A stretch of 64,000 nt of DNA from Helicobacter sp. MIT 21-1697 (GTDB lineage Bacteria; Campylobacterota; Campylobacteria; Campylobacterales; Helicobacteraceae). A program made the position numbers and the translations under genes. Positions 1-10,198 of this stretch are shown one piece after another (within the stretch, counting starts at the first letter, position 1; each line of letters starts with the position of its first letter). The DNA lies in assembly GCF_026241255.1 (NCBI RefSeq), contig NZ_JAPHNC010000004.1, positions 1 to 64,000 on the forward strand, read 5' to 3'. A model generated the notes under the pieces. That model did no database searches, had not been told where the DNA came from, and saw only the letters and a list, made by a program, of their open reading frames with translations.

Positions 1-1068
1 AATAGATTCTAAAATTATATCACCCATTTGCTTACAGCCCACAAGAGTGCAGCCTTCGCTCATCATATCTCCGGTGCGATAGCCTTTTTCTAATGCTTCT
101 TGCACAGCTCTTTGTATAGCTTCACTTTCTTTTGTCAGCCCAAATGAAAGCTCTAACATCATTGCCGCAGAGAGTATCGTGCCTATGGGATTTGCTTTAT
201 CTTCTCCTGCAATATCAGGCGCACTGCCGTGTATAGGCTCATAAAGTCCTAAAGTCCCAAGTGAGAGGGAAGCCGAAGGAATGACGCCGATAGTGCCTGT
301 AATCACGCTTGCCTCATCGCTTAAAATATCGCCAAACATATTTTCAGTAAGAAGCACATCAAATTGACTAGGAGCGCGACAAATTTGCATTGCTGCATTA
401 TCCACATACATATGCGAAAGCTGGACATCTGGATAGTTTTTTGCCACAGATTCTACCACTTCCCGCCATAATCGCGAAGAGCTAAGGACATTTGCCTTAT
501 CCACAGAGATAACTTGTTTTTTGCGTTTTCTCGCAATATCAAATGCCACCTTAGCAATAGATTCTATTTGTGAAGCACTATAAGTCATACCATCTGTGGC
601 GACTTTTTCACCATTTATTTGTTCAATTTTGTGCTCACCAAAATACGCGCCACCGATAAGCTCACGCACAATGATAAAATCAATCCCGCAATTTAGAATC
701 TCATCTTTTAAGGGGCTAGCCTTGCGAAGTTGGGGCAAAAGCGTGGCGGGACGAATATTAGCAAATAACCCCAATTCTTTTCGCAATGTCAGCAAGGCTT
801 TTTCTGGGCGGTTGTGGCTAGGCTCATTATCCCATTTGGGACCGCCCACTGCACCAAGAAGCACACTATCACTTTGTTTGCAAATCTCCAAACTCTCCTG
901 TGGGAGACATTGCCCACACTTATCAATCGCACAGCCCCCTGCTAGGACTTCTTCAAATATAAATGTATGCCCATATTTATCTGCTGTGGATTCTAAGATT
1001 CTAAGTGCTTGAGTGATAACCTCTCTGCCAATACCATCACCATATATTACTGCAATGCGTTTTTGCAT
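1..1068 (-). CDS. leuB: 3-isopropylmalate dehydrogenase, C-terminal end cut by window edge
   Basis: Oxidatively decarboxylates 3-isopropylmalate with NAD in the third step of leucine synthesis; cytoplasmic. The protein starts MQKRIAVIYGDGIGREV, the usual isopropylmalate dehydrogenase N-terminus. Near the C-terminus it has ANPIGTILSAAMML, the conserved coenzyme-binding stretch. The 356 codons present are almost the full family length of about 355-360; only the last few residues and the stop lie outside the window. It is the last visible gene of leuA-leuC-leuD-leuB, 11 nt after leuD, with an AGGAGG-like site just before the ATG. Confidence 0.95.
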   Translation of the reverse strand, partial: MQKRIAVIYGDGIGREVITQALRILESTADKYGHTFIFEEVLAGGCAIDKCGQCLPQESLEICKQSDSVLLGAVGGPKWDNEPSHNRPEKALLTLRKELGLFANIRPATLLPQLRKASPLKDEILNCGIDFIIVRELIGGAYFGEHKIEQINGEKVATDGMTYSASQIESIAKVAFDIARKRKKQVISVDKANVLSSSRLWREVVESVAKNYPDVQLSHMYVDNAAMQICRAPSQFDVLLTENMFGDILSDEASVITGTIGVIPSASLSLGTLGLYEPIHGSAPDIAGEDKANPIGTILSAAMMLELSFGLTKESEAIQRAVQEALEKGYRTGDMMSEGCTLVGCKQMGDIILESI

Positions 1069-1079
1069 ATTCCCTCCTT

Positions 1080-1577
1080 TTAGGCATTTGCCTTTCTTTT
1101 GGCAATCCAATTTAAATATCCATTTGCATTGATAATCTCTTGGATAAAGGGCGGAAAAGGTGTGGTGCTAAATTGTTGATTATTGTTGCAATTTGTAATC
1201 ACGCCTTTATCAAAATCAATCGCCACTTCATCGCCATTTTCTAAGCTTTGTGCAATTTGCTCAGATTCTATAATCGCAAGTCCTATATTGATGGCATTGC
1301 GATAAAAAATGCGCGCAAAAGATTTGGCAATAATGCAGCTTATACCACTTGCTTTAATCGCAATAGGCGCGTGCTCTCTGCTTGAGCCACAGCCAAAATT
1401 CCACCCACCAACCATAATATCACCCTCTTTGACTTTAGCAACAAACTCTTTGTCAATATCTTCCATACAATGACTAGCGAGTTCTTTATGCTCGGCAGTA
1501 TTAAGATAGCGCGCTGGGATAATCACATCAGTATCAACATTATCGCCATATTTATGGACAAAACCTTGTGCTTTCAT
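1080..1577 (-). CDS. leuD: 3-isopropylmalate dehydratase small subunit
   Basis: Small (swivel-domain) subunit that with LeuC isomerises 2- to 3-isopropylmalate. At 165 aa it matches the short archaeal/epsilonproteobacterial type. Visible motifs are [15 protein letters not shown] near the N-terminus and [17 protein letters not shown] with [14 protein letters not shown] in the middle, which form the substrate-binding loop. The ATG is preceded by TAAGGAG at good spacing. It lies between leuC and leuB in one transcription unit. Confidence 0.95.
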   Translation of the reverse strand: MKAQGFVHKYGDNVDTDVIIPARYLNTAEHKELASHCMEDIDKEFVAKVKEGDIMVGGWNFGCGSSREHAPIAIKASGISCIIAKSFARIFYRNAINIGLAIIESEQIAQSLENGDEVAIDFDKGVITNCNNNQQFSTTPFPPFIQEIINANGYLNWIAKRKANA

Positions 1578-1631
1578 TTGAACTCCTTAGATTCTTTGTT
1601 TTTCTTTTGCTCTGCAATTCGCCTTACATTC

Positions 1632-2894
1632 TTATGCAATGTCTTGTGGCGAGCTTAGAATCCCTCTCACAGCACTTGCTGCAGCGACTTCAGGCGAGGA
1701 GAGATACACTTCGCTTGTGATATGTCCCATTCTGCCCACGAAATTACGATTAGTCGTAGAGACACATTTTTCATTTGCTGCCAAGATACCCATATGTCCG
1801 CCAAGACAAGGTCCGCAAGTAGGTGTAGAAACAACAGCTCCCGCTTTAATAAATGTTTCCAAATAGCCACGATTAATGCACTCTAGGTAAATATTTTGAG
1901 TAGCAGGGATAATAATGCAGCGCGTATTTTTTGCAATGGTTTTGTCTTTTAGAATCTCCGCAGCCACTGCCATATCGCTTAATCTGCCATTTGTGCAAGA
2001 GCCAATGACAACTTGGTCAATTTTAATCTCACCCCAATCATCTTTTTCTTTAGTATTTTCTGGCAAATGTGGAAAAGCCACTGTGTGATTGATAGAATCT
2101 AAGTTAATATCAAAGACTTGCTCATATTGTGCGTCTTCATCTGCCTTGTAGATTCTAAAATCTCTTTTTGTGCGCCCTTTGGCATAATTGATTGTAATAT
2201 CATCAACTTCAAAGATTCCATTTTTTGCGCCCGCTTCTATTGCCATATTTGCGATACAAAGCCTATCATCAATAGTGAGATTTTTTAATCCCTCTCCACT
2301 AAATTCCATACTTTTATATAGCGCACCATCAACGCCAATTTTGCCAATAATATGTAAAATCACATCTTTGCCACTGACATAAGGGCGCAATTTGCCTTTG
2401 AGATTAAATTTCATAGCGTGAGGCACTTTAAACCACGCTTGCCCTGTTGCCATACCCACAGCCATATCAGTAGAGCCTACCCCTGTGCTAAATGCACCTA
2501 ATGCTCCATAAGTGCAAGTATGAGAATCTGCACCGATAATCAAATCGCCAATAGTTACAATCCCTTGCTCGGGTAAAAGTGCGTGTTCTACACCCATATT
2601 GCCCACATCATAATAATGTGAAATATCAAAATCTTTTGCAAAACATCGGCATTGCGCACTTTGTGTAGCGGCTTTTATGTCTTTATTAGGTGCAAAATGG
2701 TCCATTACTAAAGAGATTTTATCTTTATCAAAAACTTTTTGAAATTTTGCTGCTTTAAAGGCATTAATTGCCACAGGTGTGGTAATGTCATTGCCAAGCA
2801 CCATATCAAGCTTTGCCATAATTAAATCATTAGGACGCACAGATTCTAATCCTGCCCTATCAGCAAGGATTTTTTGCGACATTGTCATACCCAT
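1632..2894 (-). CDS. leuC: 3-isopropylmalate dehydratase large subunit
   Basis: [4Fe-4S] aconitase-family subunit; partner of LeuD. The cluster cysteines are visible in IGSCTNGR and in [10 protein letters not shown]. The substrate-side motif [20 protein letters not shown] is intact. An in-frame ATG 39 nt further upstream exists, but the start at 2894 ([15 protein letters not shown]) is preferred because AAGGAG lies 6 nt before it and the resulting 420 aa fits the family. It starts 16 nt after the leuA stop, so the genes are probably cotranscribed. Confidence 0.95.
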   Translation of the reverse strand: MGMTMSQKILADRAGLESVRPNDLIMAKLDMVLGNDITTPVAINAFKAAKFQKVFDKDKISLVMDHFAPNKDIKAATQSAQCRCFAKDFDISHYYDVGNMGVEHALLPEQGIVTIGDLIIGADSHTCTYGALGAFSTGVGSTDMAVGMATGQAWFKVPHAMKFNLKGKLRPYVSGKDVILHIIGKIGVDGALYKSMEFSGEGLKNLTIDDRLCIANMAIEAGAKNGIFEVDDITINYAKGRTKRDFRIYKADEDAQYEQVFDINLDSINHTVAFPHLPENTKEKDDWGEIKIDQVVIGSCTNGRLSDMAVAAEILKDKTIAKNTRCIIIPATQNIYLECINRGYLETFIKAGAVVSTPTCGPCLGGHMGILAANEKCVSTTNRNFVGRMGHITSEVYLSSPEVAAASAVRGILSSPQDIA

Positions 2895-2910
2895 AGTTTT
2901 CTCCTTATAT

Positions 2911-4587
2911 TTATATAATGCGATTAAGGGCACTTACAAGCCCATATACAGACGCATTGATAATATCATTATCAATGCCTACTCCAAAGTATTTCTTTCC
3001 TTTACTCTCTATTTGCACATACGAGACAGCCTGCGAAGTAGAGCCTTTTTTGAGCGAATGTTCGCTGTAATCAATGATTTCAAAATCTAAGTTTAAATTT
3101 TCCCTTAGGGCATTTGCGATACTATCAAGTCTCCCATTGCCTTTGCCCGTGATTTCTTGTTGTGTTTCAGAATTTTCTTTTGCATACACAATGTGCAAAT
3201 TCACATTGCATTCTTGTGAAGGCTTAGAATCTGTATGTGTAAAATGAAAATCCTGTACACAAATTTTATTGCCAAGATTCACAAAGTCATTATGAAAAAT
3301 CTCACAAATTTCATCAGGACTTAATTCTTTATGCGCCCTATCGGAGATATTTTTTACATAATAAGAAAACTCCTCTCTAAAAAGTGGCGGGAGATTCACA
3401 CCATAATGATGATGCAAGATATAGGCAATACCACCTTTGCCACTTTGGGAATTAATGCGTATCACATCGCTTTCATATACGCGTCCCACATCTTTTGGGT
3501 CAATAGGCAAATAAGGCACACTCCAAGTGCTTAGATTGTGTTCTTTGTGATAAGTCATACCTTTAGCAATAGCATCTTGATGAGAGCCTGAAAATGCTGC
3601 AAATACAAGTTTGCCAGAATATGGTTGCCGCTCATATACTTGCATTTTGGTTACTTTTTCATATACATCGCAGATAGAGGGGATATTACTAAAATCAAGT
3701 TGAGAATCTACCCCGTGAGAGTGCATATTCATCGCAAGAGTGATAATATCCACATTTCCTGTGCGCTCACCATTGCCAAAAAGTGTCCCTTCAACTCTAT
3801 CTGCACCTGCGAGCAAACCTAATTCTGCATCTGCTATTGCACAACCCCTATCATTATGTGGGTGCAAAGAAATAAGCACATTTTCTCTGCCCTTAAGATG
3901 TTTTGACATATATTCTACTTGACTTGCGTAGATATGGGGCAAACTCATTTCAACGGTTACAGGAAGATTGATGATAAGTTTTTTATCAGGCGTAGGCTCA
4001 AATACATCAATAACAGCATTACACACTTCAAGTGCATAATCTACTTCTGTGCCACTAAAGCTTTCTGGTGAATATTCAAACCTAAAATTCCCTTTTGTGC
4101 TTTGGGCGTAGGATTTTAGCGCGTGAGCACCATTAAGAGCTATTTTTTTAATATCCTCTTTGCTTTTTTTAAAGACTTGCTCTCTTTGGGCATAAGAGGT
4201 AGAATTATAAAAATGCACGATAGCATTTTTGCAACCCTCAAGGCTTTCAAAAGTTTTTTTAATAATATGCTCCCTTGCTTGTGTTAAAACTTGCACACAC
4301 ACATCATCAGGGATAAGATTTTGCTCAATAAGTGTGCGCAAGAAAGCGTATTCTGTTTCGCTTGCTGCGGGGAATCCTACCTCAATTTCTTTAAATCCAA
4401 CTTTTAGCAGCAGTTTAAAAAATGTAATTTTTTCTTCTAGGTTCATAGGTGTGATAAGGGCTTGATTCCCATCACGCAAATCCACGCTGCACCATATTGG
4501 TGCTTTGGTAATGTATTCTTTTTTACTCCATTCTAAAGACGGCGCAGGAGGCATAAAATAACCTCTTTGATATTTTGTATAACTCAT
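2911..4587 (-). CDS. leuA: 2-isopropylmalate synthase (long form)
   Basis: Condenses acetyl-CoA with 2-oxoisovalerate, the committed step of leucine synthesis. The N-terminal TIM-barrel shows [13 protein letters not shown] and the metal-binding HPHNDRG. The C-terminal part contains the LeuA regulatory (leucine feedback) domain, giving 558 aa, the length of the longer LeuA2 type. AGGAG is 7 nt upstream of ATG. It is first in the leuACDB operon and follows a leader-peptide/terminator arrangement (4606-4742), suggesting control both by feedback inhibition and by attenuation. Confidence 0.95.
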   Translation of the reverse strand: MSYTKYQRGYFMPPAPSLEWSKKEYITKAPIWCSVDLRDGNQALITPMNLEEKITFFKLLLKVGFKEIEVGFPAASETEYAFLRTLIEQNLIPDDVCVQVLTQAREHIIKKTFESLEGCKNAIVHFYNSTSYAQREQVFKKSKEDIKKIALNGAHALKSYAQSTKGNFRFEYSPESFSGTEVDYALEVCNAVIDVFEPTPDKKLIINLPVTVEMSLPHIYASQVEYMSKHLKGRENVLISLHPHNDRGCAIADAELGLLAGADRVEGTLFGNGERTGNVDIITLAMNMHSHGVDSQLDFSNIPSICDVYEKVTKMQVYERQPYSGKLVFAAFSGSHQDAIAKGMTYHKEHNLSTWSVPYLPIDPKDVGRVYESDVIRINSQSGKGGIAYILHHHYGVNLPPLFREEFSYYVKNISDRAHKELSPDEICEIFHNDFVNLGNKICVQDFHFTHTDSKPSQECNVNLHIVYAKENSETQQEITGKGNGRLDSIANALRENLNLDFEIIDYSEHSLKKGSTSQAVSYVQIESKGKKYFGVGIDNDIINASVYGLVSALNRII

Positions 4588-4605
4588 AAGTTACTCCTAA
4601 TTTAA

Positions 4606-4642
4606 GAAAAAATTGCTACTAAAAGCCTTTTATTGTAGCAAT
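4606..4642 (-). terminator. Intrinsic terminator hairpin in the leuA leader (putative attenuator)
   Basis: On the minus strand ATTGCTAC and GTAGCAAT form a perfect 8-bp stem (4635-4642 with 4612-4619). It encloses a second stem, TAAAA-GGC-TTTTA, and is followed at once by six T. It ends about 10 nt before the leuA ribosome site, so it would stop transcription before leuA. A competing pairing is possible: TGTAG at 4650-4654 with CTACA in the 5' arm, extended by TTTTAT upstream with ATAAAA. The hairpin is seen directly; the attenuation role is inferred. Confidence 0.7.
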
Positions 4643-4685
4643 AAAAACTACACAAGTAATAAAAATTCTCTAAAAATGAAAGCTT

Positions 4686-4742
4686 TTAAACAATTAAGAG
4701 AACCTTATGTATCACTTTGTGCAGATTTTTACATAAATGCAT
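4686..4742 (-). CDS. Putative leucine leader peptide (18 aa)
   Basis: A short ATG-to-TAA frame encodes MHLCKNLHKVIHKVLLIV. Four of 18 residues are leucine, and the last five (V-L-L-I-V) are all branched-chain amino acids. It lies 43 nt upstream of a terminator hairpin that precedes leuA, the classical layout of a ribosome-mediated attenuator. No good Shine-Dalgarno is visible. Its ATG is only 15 nt after the stop of the gene at 4758-4958, so it could be translated by coupling. The frame is seen in the sequence; its role is inferred. Confidence 0.55.
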   Translation of the reverse strand: MHLCKNLHKVIHKVLLIV

Positions 4743-4757
4743 CACAAAAATGTGTTG

Positions 4758-4958
4758 TTATTCTTCATAGCCTTGTATCACCCAGCCTTTTGGTGTGGGG
4801 ATTATTTCATATTTTTGTGCCGAATGCAAATCAAACACATAGCATTCTGAACTTTCAAGCTCTGCTCGCTCCACAGGAATCACTTTAAGCCTATCCCGCA
4901 CTTCTTGCATATCTTCGCACATAGCACTAAAGCCACACATCATTAATTTGTATCGCAT
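4758..4958 (-). CDS. Small hypothetical protein (66 aa)
   Basis: I do not recognise this protein. It is 66 aa, soluble, acidic, with no signal peptide or membrane segment. A cysteine/methionine-rich start (MRYKLMMCGFSAMCEDM) is followed by a short alpha/beta-like stretch with the sequence CYVFDLHSAQKYEIIPTPKG. TTAGGAG sits at good spacing before the ATG, which supports a real gene. It lies directly upstream of the leuA leader on the same strand and may share its transcript. It is divergent from tal. Confidence 0.7.
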   Translation of the reverse strand: MRYKLMMCGFSAMCEDMQEVRDRLKVIPVERAELESSECYVFDLHSAQKYEIIPTPKGWVIQGYEE

Positions 4959-5038
4959 AAGTTTCTCCTAACTTTTTTAATGTAATATTGCCATTTTATT
5001 CTTATAAAATAGCAATAATTTAATATAAAGGGGCAAGA

Positions 5039-6028
5039 GTGAGCAACATTGATTTTAGCTTGTGGTGTGATTTTATACAAAGAGATTTTTTAGAAAATGA
5101 GTTTAGCAAACTTGTGGATTCTAAACTCATAAATGGAGCTACAAGCAACCCAAGCATTTTTGCTCAAGCTCTTAAGAATCCTATCTACCAAAGTGCTATT
5201 GCCACATTAAAGGGCAAAAATTCAAAAGAAATTTATGAACATCTTGCTCTTGCAGATATTCGCCGCGCCGCGCAGATACTTAAGCCTTTGTGGGAGAGCA
5301 ATCCTGCGCAAGGTTTTATCAGCCTAGAAATTGACCCACTTTTATGTGATGATGTGGCACAAAGTGTAGATGAGGGTGTGAGATTGTATCAAAGCATTGC
5401 TCTGCCAAATGTGATGATAAAAGTGCCAGCTACCTTGGCAGGATATGAAATAATGAATGCGCTTGCTTCAAAGGGTATAAATATAAATGCGACTTTGGTT
5501 TTTGCCCCATCTCAAGCAAAGGAGTGTGTGTTGGCATTACAAAATGGCTTTAAAAAAGCTCAAGATTCTCACACAGAGTATTCTAATTTGCTTCAAGGCG
5601 TAATAAGCGTGTTTGTTTCGCGTTTTGATAGAATGCTAGATGATTCTTTGCCCACGAATCTGCGCTTGCAAACAGGCATTATAAATGCTATGGATTGTTA
5701 TGAAATCATTGAACAATACAATGCGCCCCATATCCGCACCCTTTTTGCCTCAACGGGTGTAAAGAATGAAAATGTGCCAAAAAGTTATTATATTGACAAA
5801 CTGATTTTGCCTCATAGTGTCAATACTGCTCCGCTTGAGAGTATTAGAGCTTATGAAATGAGTGAGGATAAAGGACAAAAATCATTAATCAATACATCTT
5901 CGCGCTTGGCATTTTGGGAGAATCTCAAAGAGAAAAATATTCATCGTGATATTATCGCTCATCATCTTTTAGATGAGGGAATTGTGGCATTTAAGCAAAG
6001 TTTTGAATCTTTGCTTACATCGCTTTAG
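5039..6028 (+). CDS. tal: Transaldolase
   Basis: Transfers a dihydroxyacetone unit between sedoheptulose 7-phosphate and glyceraldehyde 3-phosphate in the pentose phosphate pathway. The TIM-barrel motifs are visible: GATSNPSIFAQAL near residue 35, the Schiff-base lysine in MIKVPATLAGYEIM near residue 132, and INATLVFAPSQAKEC. The length of 329 aa fits the longer epsilonproteobacterial transaldolase. The start is GTG with AAAGGGG upstream. It converges with the Dsb-like gene; the two stop codons are only 10 nt apart and share one hairpin. Confidence 0.93.
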   Translation: MSNIDFSLWCDFIQRDFLENEFSKLVDSKLINGATSNPSIFAQALKNPIYQSAIATLKGKNSKEIYEHLALADIRRAAQILKPLWESNPAQGFISLEIDPLLCDDVAQSVDEGVRLYQSIALPNVMIKVPATLAGYEIMNALASKGININATLVFAPSQAKECVLALQNGFKKAQDSHTEYSNLLQGVISVFVSRFDRMLDDSLPTNLRLQTGIINAMDCYEIIEQYNAPHIRTLFASTGVKNENVPKSYYIDKLILPHSVNTAPLESIRAYEMSEDKGQKSLINTSSRLAFWENLKEKNIHRDIIAHHLLDEGIVAFKQSFESLLTSL

Positions 6029-6035
6029 CCTTTGG

Positions 6036-6038
<3 letters not shown>
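6026..6038. terminator. Short bidirectional hairpin over the tal and dsb-like stops
   Basis: TAGCC-TTT-GGCTA is a perfect 5-bp stem followed by TTTATT on the plus strand. It contains the stop codons of both convergent genes. The stem is short, so termination efficiency is uncertain. Confidence 0.35.
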
Positions 6039-6821
<783 letters not shown>

Positions 6822-6859
6822 CTATAATGTTTTCACAAATATAAAACCAAAGGCAGATA

Positions 6860-7387
6860 ATGGCACACAAAAGCACACAGATTCTAAGCTCCAAGCATTA
6901 TCCTTATAGTTTGCATAAAAAGCCTCAAAAATTTGCTTTGGCTAAGTATCGCAATATTTTTGTATTAGGACTTGGTTCTAATCAGGGACTTAGCACTCTC
7001 CTCAATGAAAAAGGCAGCATTGCCATTTTGGAATCTGTATTTATGTGGTTTAATGCTCATTCGCATATAGAGATTTTACACACATCGCCACTTTGGCGCA
7101 ATCCACCTTTTGGTTTTAAGAATCAAGATGATTTTTATAATGCAATTATGGTGTGTGGGAGTAATTTAAGTTTGGTAGAAATTTATGGGCTTATTTTTTA
7201 TATTGAGCGCCGATTCGGTAGAGCGCGCAAAAGGGCTTTTAAAAATGCCCCACGCACACTTGATATTGATATTATCTTTTTTAATGCACTTCGCATCAAA
7301 CGCCCTTATTTGCAAGTGCCTCATTCTTTGTATGAGAGTAGGGCTTCAGTGATGTTGCCTTTGAGCTTTATAGAAACATATATGTGA
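6860..7387 (+). CDS. folK: 6-hydroxymethyl-7,8-dihydropterin pyrophosphokinase
   Basis: Transfers pyrophosphate from ATP to hydroxymethyldihydropterin in folate synthesis. Visible motifs: LGLGSNQG, LHTSPLWRNPPFG with N-Q-D-D-FYNA, and RARKRAFKNAPRTLDIDIIFF, which carries the Mg/ATP-binding aspartates. At 175 aa it is slightly longer than average, with about 25 extra N-terminal residues before GLGSN. It lies just upstream of flhF, as in other Helicobacter. Confidence 0.9.
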   Translation: MAHKSTQILSSKHYPYSLHKKPQKFALAKYRNIFVLGLGSNQGLSTLLNEKGSIAILESVFMWFNAHSHIEILHTSPLWRNPPFGFKNQDDFYNAIMVCGSNLSLVEIYGLIFYIERRFGRARKRAFKNAPRTLDIDIIFFNALRIKRPYLQVPHSLYESRASVMLPLSFIETYM

Positions 7388-7478
7388 AAGTTTGTATCTT
7401 TATAGGCGCAGTTAAACTTTACTAAAACATCAACAAGCTACAATAAGAATTTCTATTTTGAGCTTATAGGCGGATACG

Positions 7479-8927
7479 ATGGCAAAAAAACTTCACACTT
7501 TTATGGGAGATACCCCAGCCCAAGCCCTTAAAAAGGCACAAGATACTTTTGGTAATGAAATTTTACTCGTAGAAAATAAAGAGATTCGCAAAAAATCTCT
7601 CACCCAATCCGGTTTATATGAAATCGTTATTGCTGTTGATGATGAAAACGCACCATCAGCTCCAGAATCTAAGGATACGCAAGGCACACAAGAGAAAGTA
7701 GCGGCGAATAGTGTGCAAAAAAGGCTTGATGAGATTGCAGAAAAAAATATGGCAAAGAAGCGTCAGGAAGCAAATAAACCTAAAGTGTATGATGAGGTAA
7801 CGCTCCAACTTTCTGATGCGGTAAAACAAATATCACAAATTGCTAATGTGCCAAGCAATATGCCTGCAAATCCTAAGATTCAGCCTAAGCGTCCTTATCC
7901 TACGGCTAAAGCAACCTTAAACAAAGCAAATACAACGCATATTTCAAGCATAGAGGATAAAATAGAGAATTTGCAACAAACGCGCTTAGAACAAAGTATT
8001 AATCAAAAAATAGAGCTTAAGCACATTAAAAATGAGCTTGATGAGATTAATGACAAGATGAAGATTATTCAAAATATGCTATGGGAGGAAAAAAGTCCCA
8101 AAAGTGAGGGCATTAATATTCCCCAAGAGTTTGCAGAGATTTATAGAATCGCAAAAAGTAGTGGTATGAACAAGGAGCATTTGGATACGATTATGCAATT
8201 ATCATTAGAGCTTATGCCACTTAAAATGCGCTCAAATTCTACAACGATTAAACGCTATTTTCGCGAAGTGCTACGAAAAATGATTTATTGTCGCCCTGAA
8301 AATCTCCAAAGCAACGCAAAGAAAATCATAATGCTTGTAGGACCTACGGGCGTAGGGAAGACAACCACTTTAGCCAAACTCGCTGCGCGTTATTCTTTAA
8401 TGCTTAATCAACGTTATCGTGTGGGTGTAGTTACGCTTGATACCTATCGTCTAGCAGCAGTAGATCAATTAATGGCGTATGCGCGTATGATGAAGCTAAG
8501 TATTGACACGGTGGTAGAACCAGAAGAATTTGGCAAGGCGATAGATTCGCTTAAGCATTGTGATTATATTCTTATTGATACAGCAGGACACTCTCAACAC
8601 GACCGCAGCAAACTTCAAGCGCTTAAATCCTATCTCAATAATGATTACAAAATTGATGTGAATCTTGTGCTTGCAATTAATGCAAAGTATGAAGATTTGC
8701 GCGATACTTATAATGCTTTTAGCGAAATGAATATTGATACCTTAATTTTTAGCAAACTTGATGAAAGCCGCAACTTTGGTAATATGTTTTCGCTTGTATA
8801 TGAAACAAAAAAACCCATTAGCTATCTCTCAATCGGGCAAGGTGTGCCAAATGATTTGATTTTGGCAGGTAATGATTATTTGGTAGATTGTTTGCTTGAT
8901 GGATTTAAACGCCCAGAATCTAAATAG
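7479..8927 (+). CDS. flhF: Flagellar biosynthesis SRP-type GTPase FlhF
   Basis: SRP-family GTPase that positions the flagellum at the pole and supports flagellar gene expression. A variable N-terminal region (about 1-200) is followed by the N and G domains. The P-loop is GPTGVGKTTTLAKLAARY, then DTYRLAAVDQLMAYARM, the switch IDTAGHSQHD, and KLDES for guanine recognition. Length 482 aa is normal. AGGCGGA lies before the ATG. It leads the flhF-flhG-fliA-fliM-fliY operon. Confidence 0.95.
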   Translation: MAKKLHTFMGDTPAQALKKAQDTFGNEILLVENKEIRKKSLTQSGLYEIVIAVDDENAPSAPESKDTQGTQEKVAANSVQKRLDEIAEKNMAKKRQEANKPKVYDEVTLQLSDAVKQISQIANVPSNMPANPKIQPKRPYPTAKATLNKANTTHISSIEDKIENLQQTRLEQSINQKIELKHIKNELDEINDKMKIIQNMLWEEKSPKSEGINIPQEFAEIYRIAKSSGMNKEHLDTIMQLSLELMPLKMRSNSTTIKRYFREVLRKMIYCRPENLQSNAKKIIMLVGPTGVGKTTTLAKLAARYSLMLNQRYRVGVVTLDTYRLAAVDQLMAYARMMKLSIDTVVEPEEFGKAIDSLKHCDYILIDTAGHSQHDRSKLQALKSYLNNDYKIDVNLVLAINAKYEDLRDTYNAFSEMNIDTLIFSKLDESRNFGNMFSLVYETKKPISYLSIGQGVPNDLILAGNDYLVDCLLDGFKRPESK

Positions 8928-8939
8928 CGGAAGTGCTAA

Positions 8940-9812
8940 ATGATACAAAACCAAGCCCACGATCTTCAAGCACTTGTCCAAAGTCAGGATAAACGCAATT
9001 TTAGCGCAACGAAATTTATTGCCATCACTTCAGGCAAAGGTGGCGTTGGTAAATCAAGCATTAGTGCTAATCTTGCGTATTGTTTATGGAAGCTTAAAAA
9101 ACGTGTAGCAGTTTTTGATGCGGATATTGGTTTGGCGAATCTTGATTTAATTTTTGGAGTAAAGACACAGAAAAATATTTTTCACGCTTTGTGCGGAGAG
9201 GCAAGTTTTCAAGAGGTTATTTATCCTATTGAAGATGGTTTATATCTTATACCCGGCGATAATGGCGAGGAGATTCTTAAATATGCTAATAGCGGTGTGT
9301 TGGAACGTTTCCTTGAAGAGAGTGATATTTTAGAGAATATTGATTATATGATTATTGATACAGGTGCAGGTATTGGCGGTATAACACAAAATTTTTTAAA
9401 TGCAAGTGATGTGGTTATCGTGGTTACTACACCTGACCCATCAGCCCTTACTGACGCCTATGCTACTATTAAGCTTAATAGCAAAATACATAATCACATT
9501 TATATGATTCTTAATATGGTTAAAAATGCCAAAGAATCGCGGCTTGTTTTTGAGCGCATTGTGGGCTTGGCTCAAAAAAGTATGCCTGCTTTGAAGCTTT
9601 TCTTGCTTGGATTTATTGAACAAAGTCAGGTTGTGGCAAAAGCGGTGCGCTCAAGAGAACTTTTTGCCAAAGCCGAACCCTTAAGTATGTCAAGTGGGCA
9701 GATTCAAGATATTGCACGAGAGCTTATAGCAAAATTGGAACAAAATATGCTTACCCAACCTCATAAGCAGCATTTTGCTGATTTTTTGCGGCGGATATTA
9801 GGTTATATTTGA
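8940..9812 (+). CDS. flhG: Flagellar number regulator, MinD-like ATPase FlhG
   Basis: MinD/ParA-type ATPase that partners FlhF and controls flagellar number. The deviant Walker A ITSGKGGVGKSSISANLA is near residue 30. It is followed by VFDADIGLANLDL and DTGAGIGG (Walker B region). The C-terminus is amphipathic, as in membrane-associated MinD relatives. It is 290 aa and begins 12 nt after flhF; also known as YlxH in Helicobacter. Confidence 0.93.
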   Translation: MIQNQAHDLQALVQSQDKRNFSATKFIAITSGKGGVGKSSISANLAYCLWKLKKRVAVFDADIGLANLDLIFGVKTQKNIFHALCGEASFQEVIYPIEDGLYLIPGDNGEEILKYANSGVLERFLEESDILENIDYMIIDTGAGIGGITQNFLNASDVVIVVTTPDPSALTDAYATIKLNSKIHNHIYMILNMVKNAKESRLVFERIVGLAQKSMPALKLFLLGFIEQSQVVAKAVRSRELFAKAEPLSMSSGQIQDIARELIAKLEQNMLTQPHKQHFADFLRRILGYI

Positions 9813-9834
9813 TTGAGGTTATTTAGGGGATTGT

Positions 9835-10189
9835 ATGAAACCAGATAATTATATGAGCTTTAGCATTGTAGCAGGGTTTTTTATTGGATTAACATTTTCC
9901 ATTACGAAATTTGATGAACCTGAATTTATGGTTTTATGGACAATTATTACGACAATGGGTATATATTTGATTGTGGCTGTGTGTATCATTATATTTTTGG
10001 TTTTTGGATTTTGAACGCACTCGGCTTAAAAAAAGCAAGCTTGAGAATAATCTTGAATTTTATCGCCTTGAATTTGATAAACGTGAAAAAGAATCGGCTA
10101 AGATTCGGAATTTTATTAGAAGTATAGAATCTGATGATGAAGAAATGGCAGCACAGGCAGCACAACAAAACGCGCCCAAAGAGAGCTAA
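9835..10189 (+). pseudogene. Small membrane protein in the flagellar operon, apparently frameshifted
   Basis: An ATG at 9835 opens a 59-codon frame encoding two membrane segments (IVAGFFIGLTFS and WTIITTMGIYLIVAVCIIIFLVF). It stops at TGA 10012-10014. The +1 frame continues at once with a charged, coiled-coil-like tail (DFERTRLKKSKLENNLEFYR through QQNAPKES, ending 10189). Removing one T from the T5 run at 9994-9998 or 10001-10005 would join them into a single protein of about 117 aa. The flhG-to-fliA slot is normally occupied by a small gene in Helicobacter. A true frameshift, a sequencing error or programmed slippage are all possible. Confidence 0.6.
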
Positions 10190-10198
10190 AGGTATTTA

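Noticed and set aside
4588-4757. T-box riboswitch upstream of leuA
   Set aside because: No T-box sequence or specifier-loop architecture is visible; the leader peptide model fits better.
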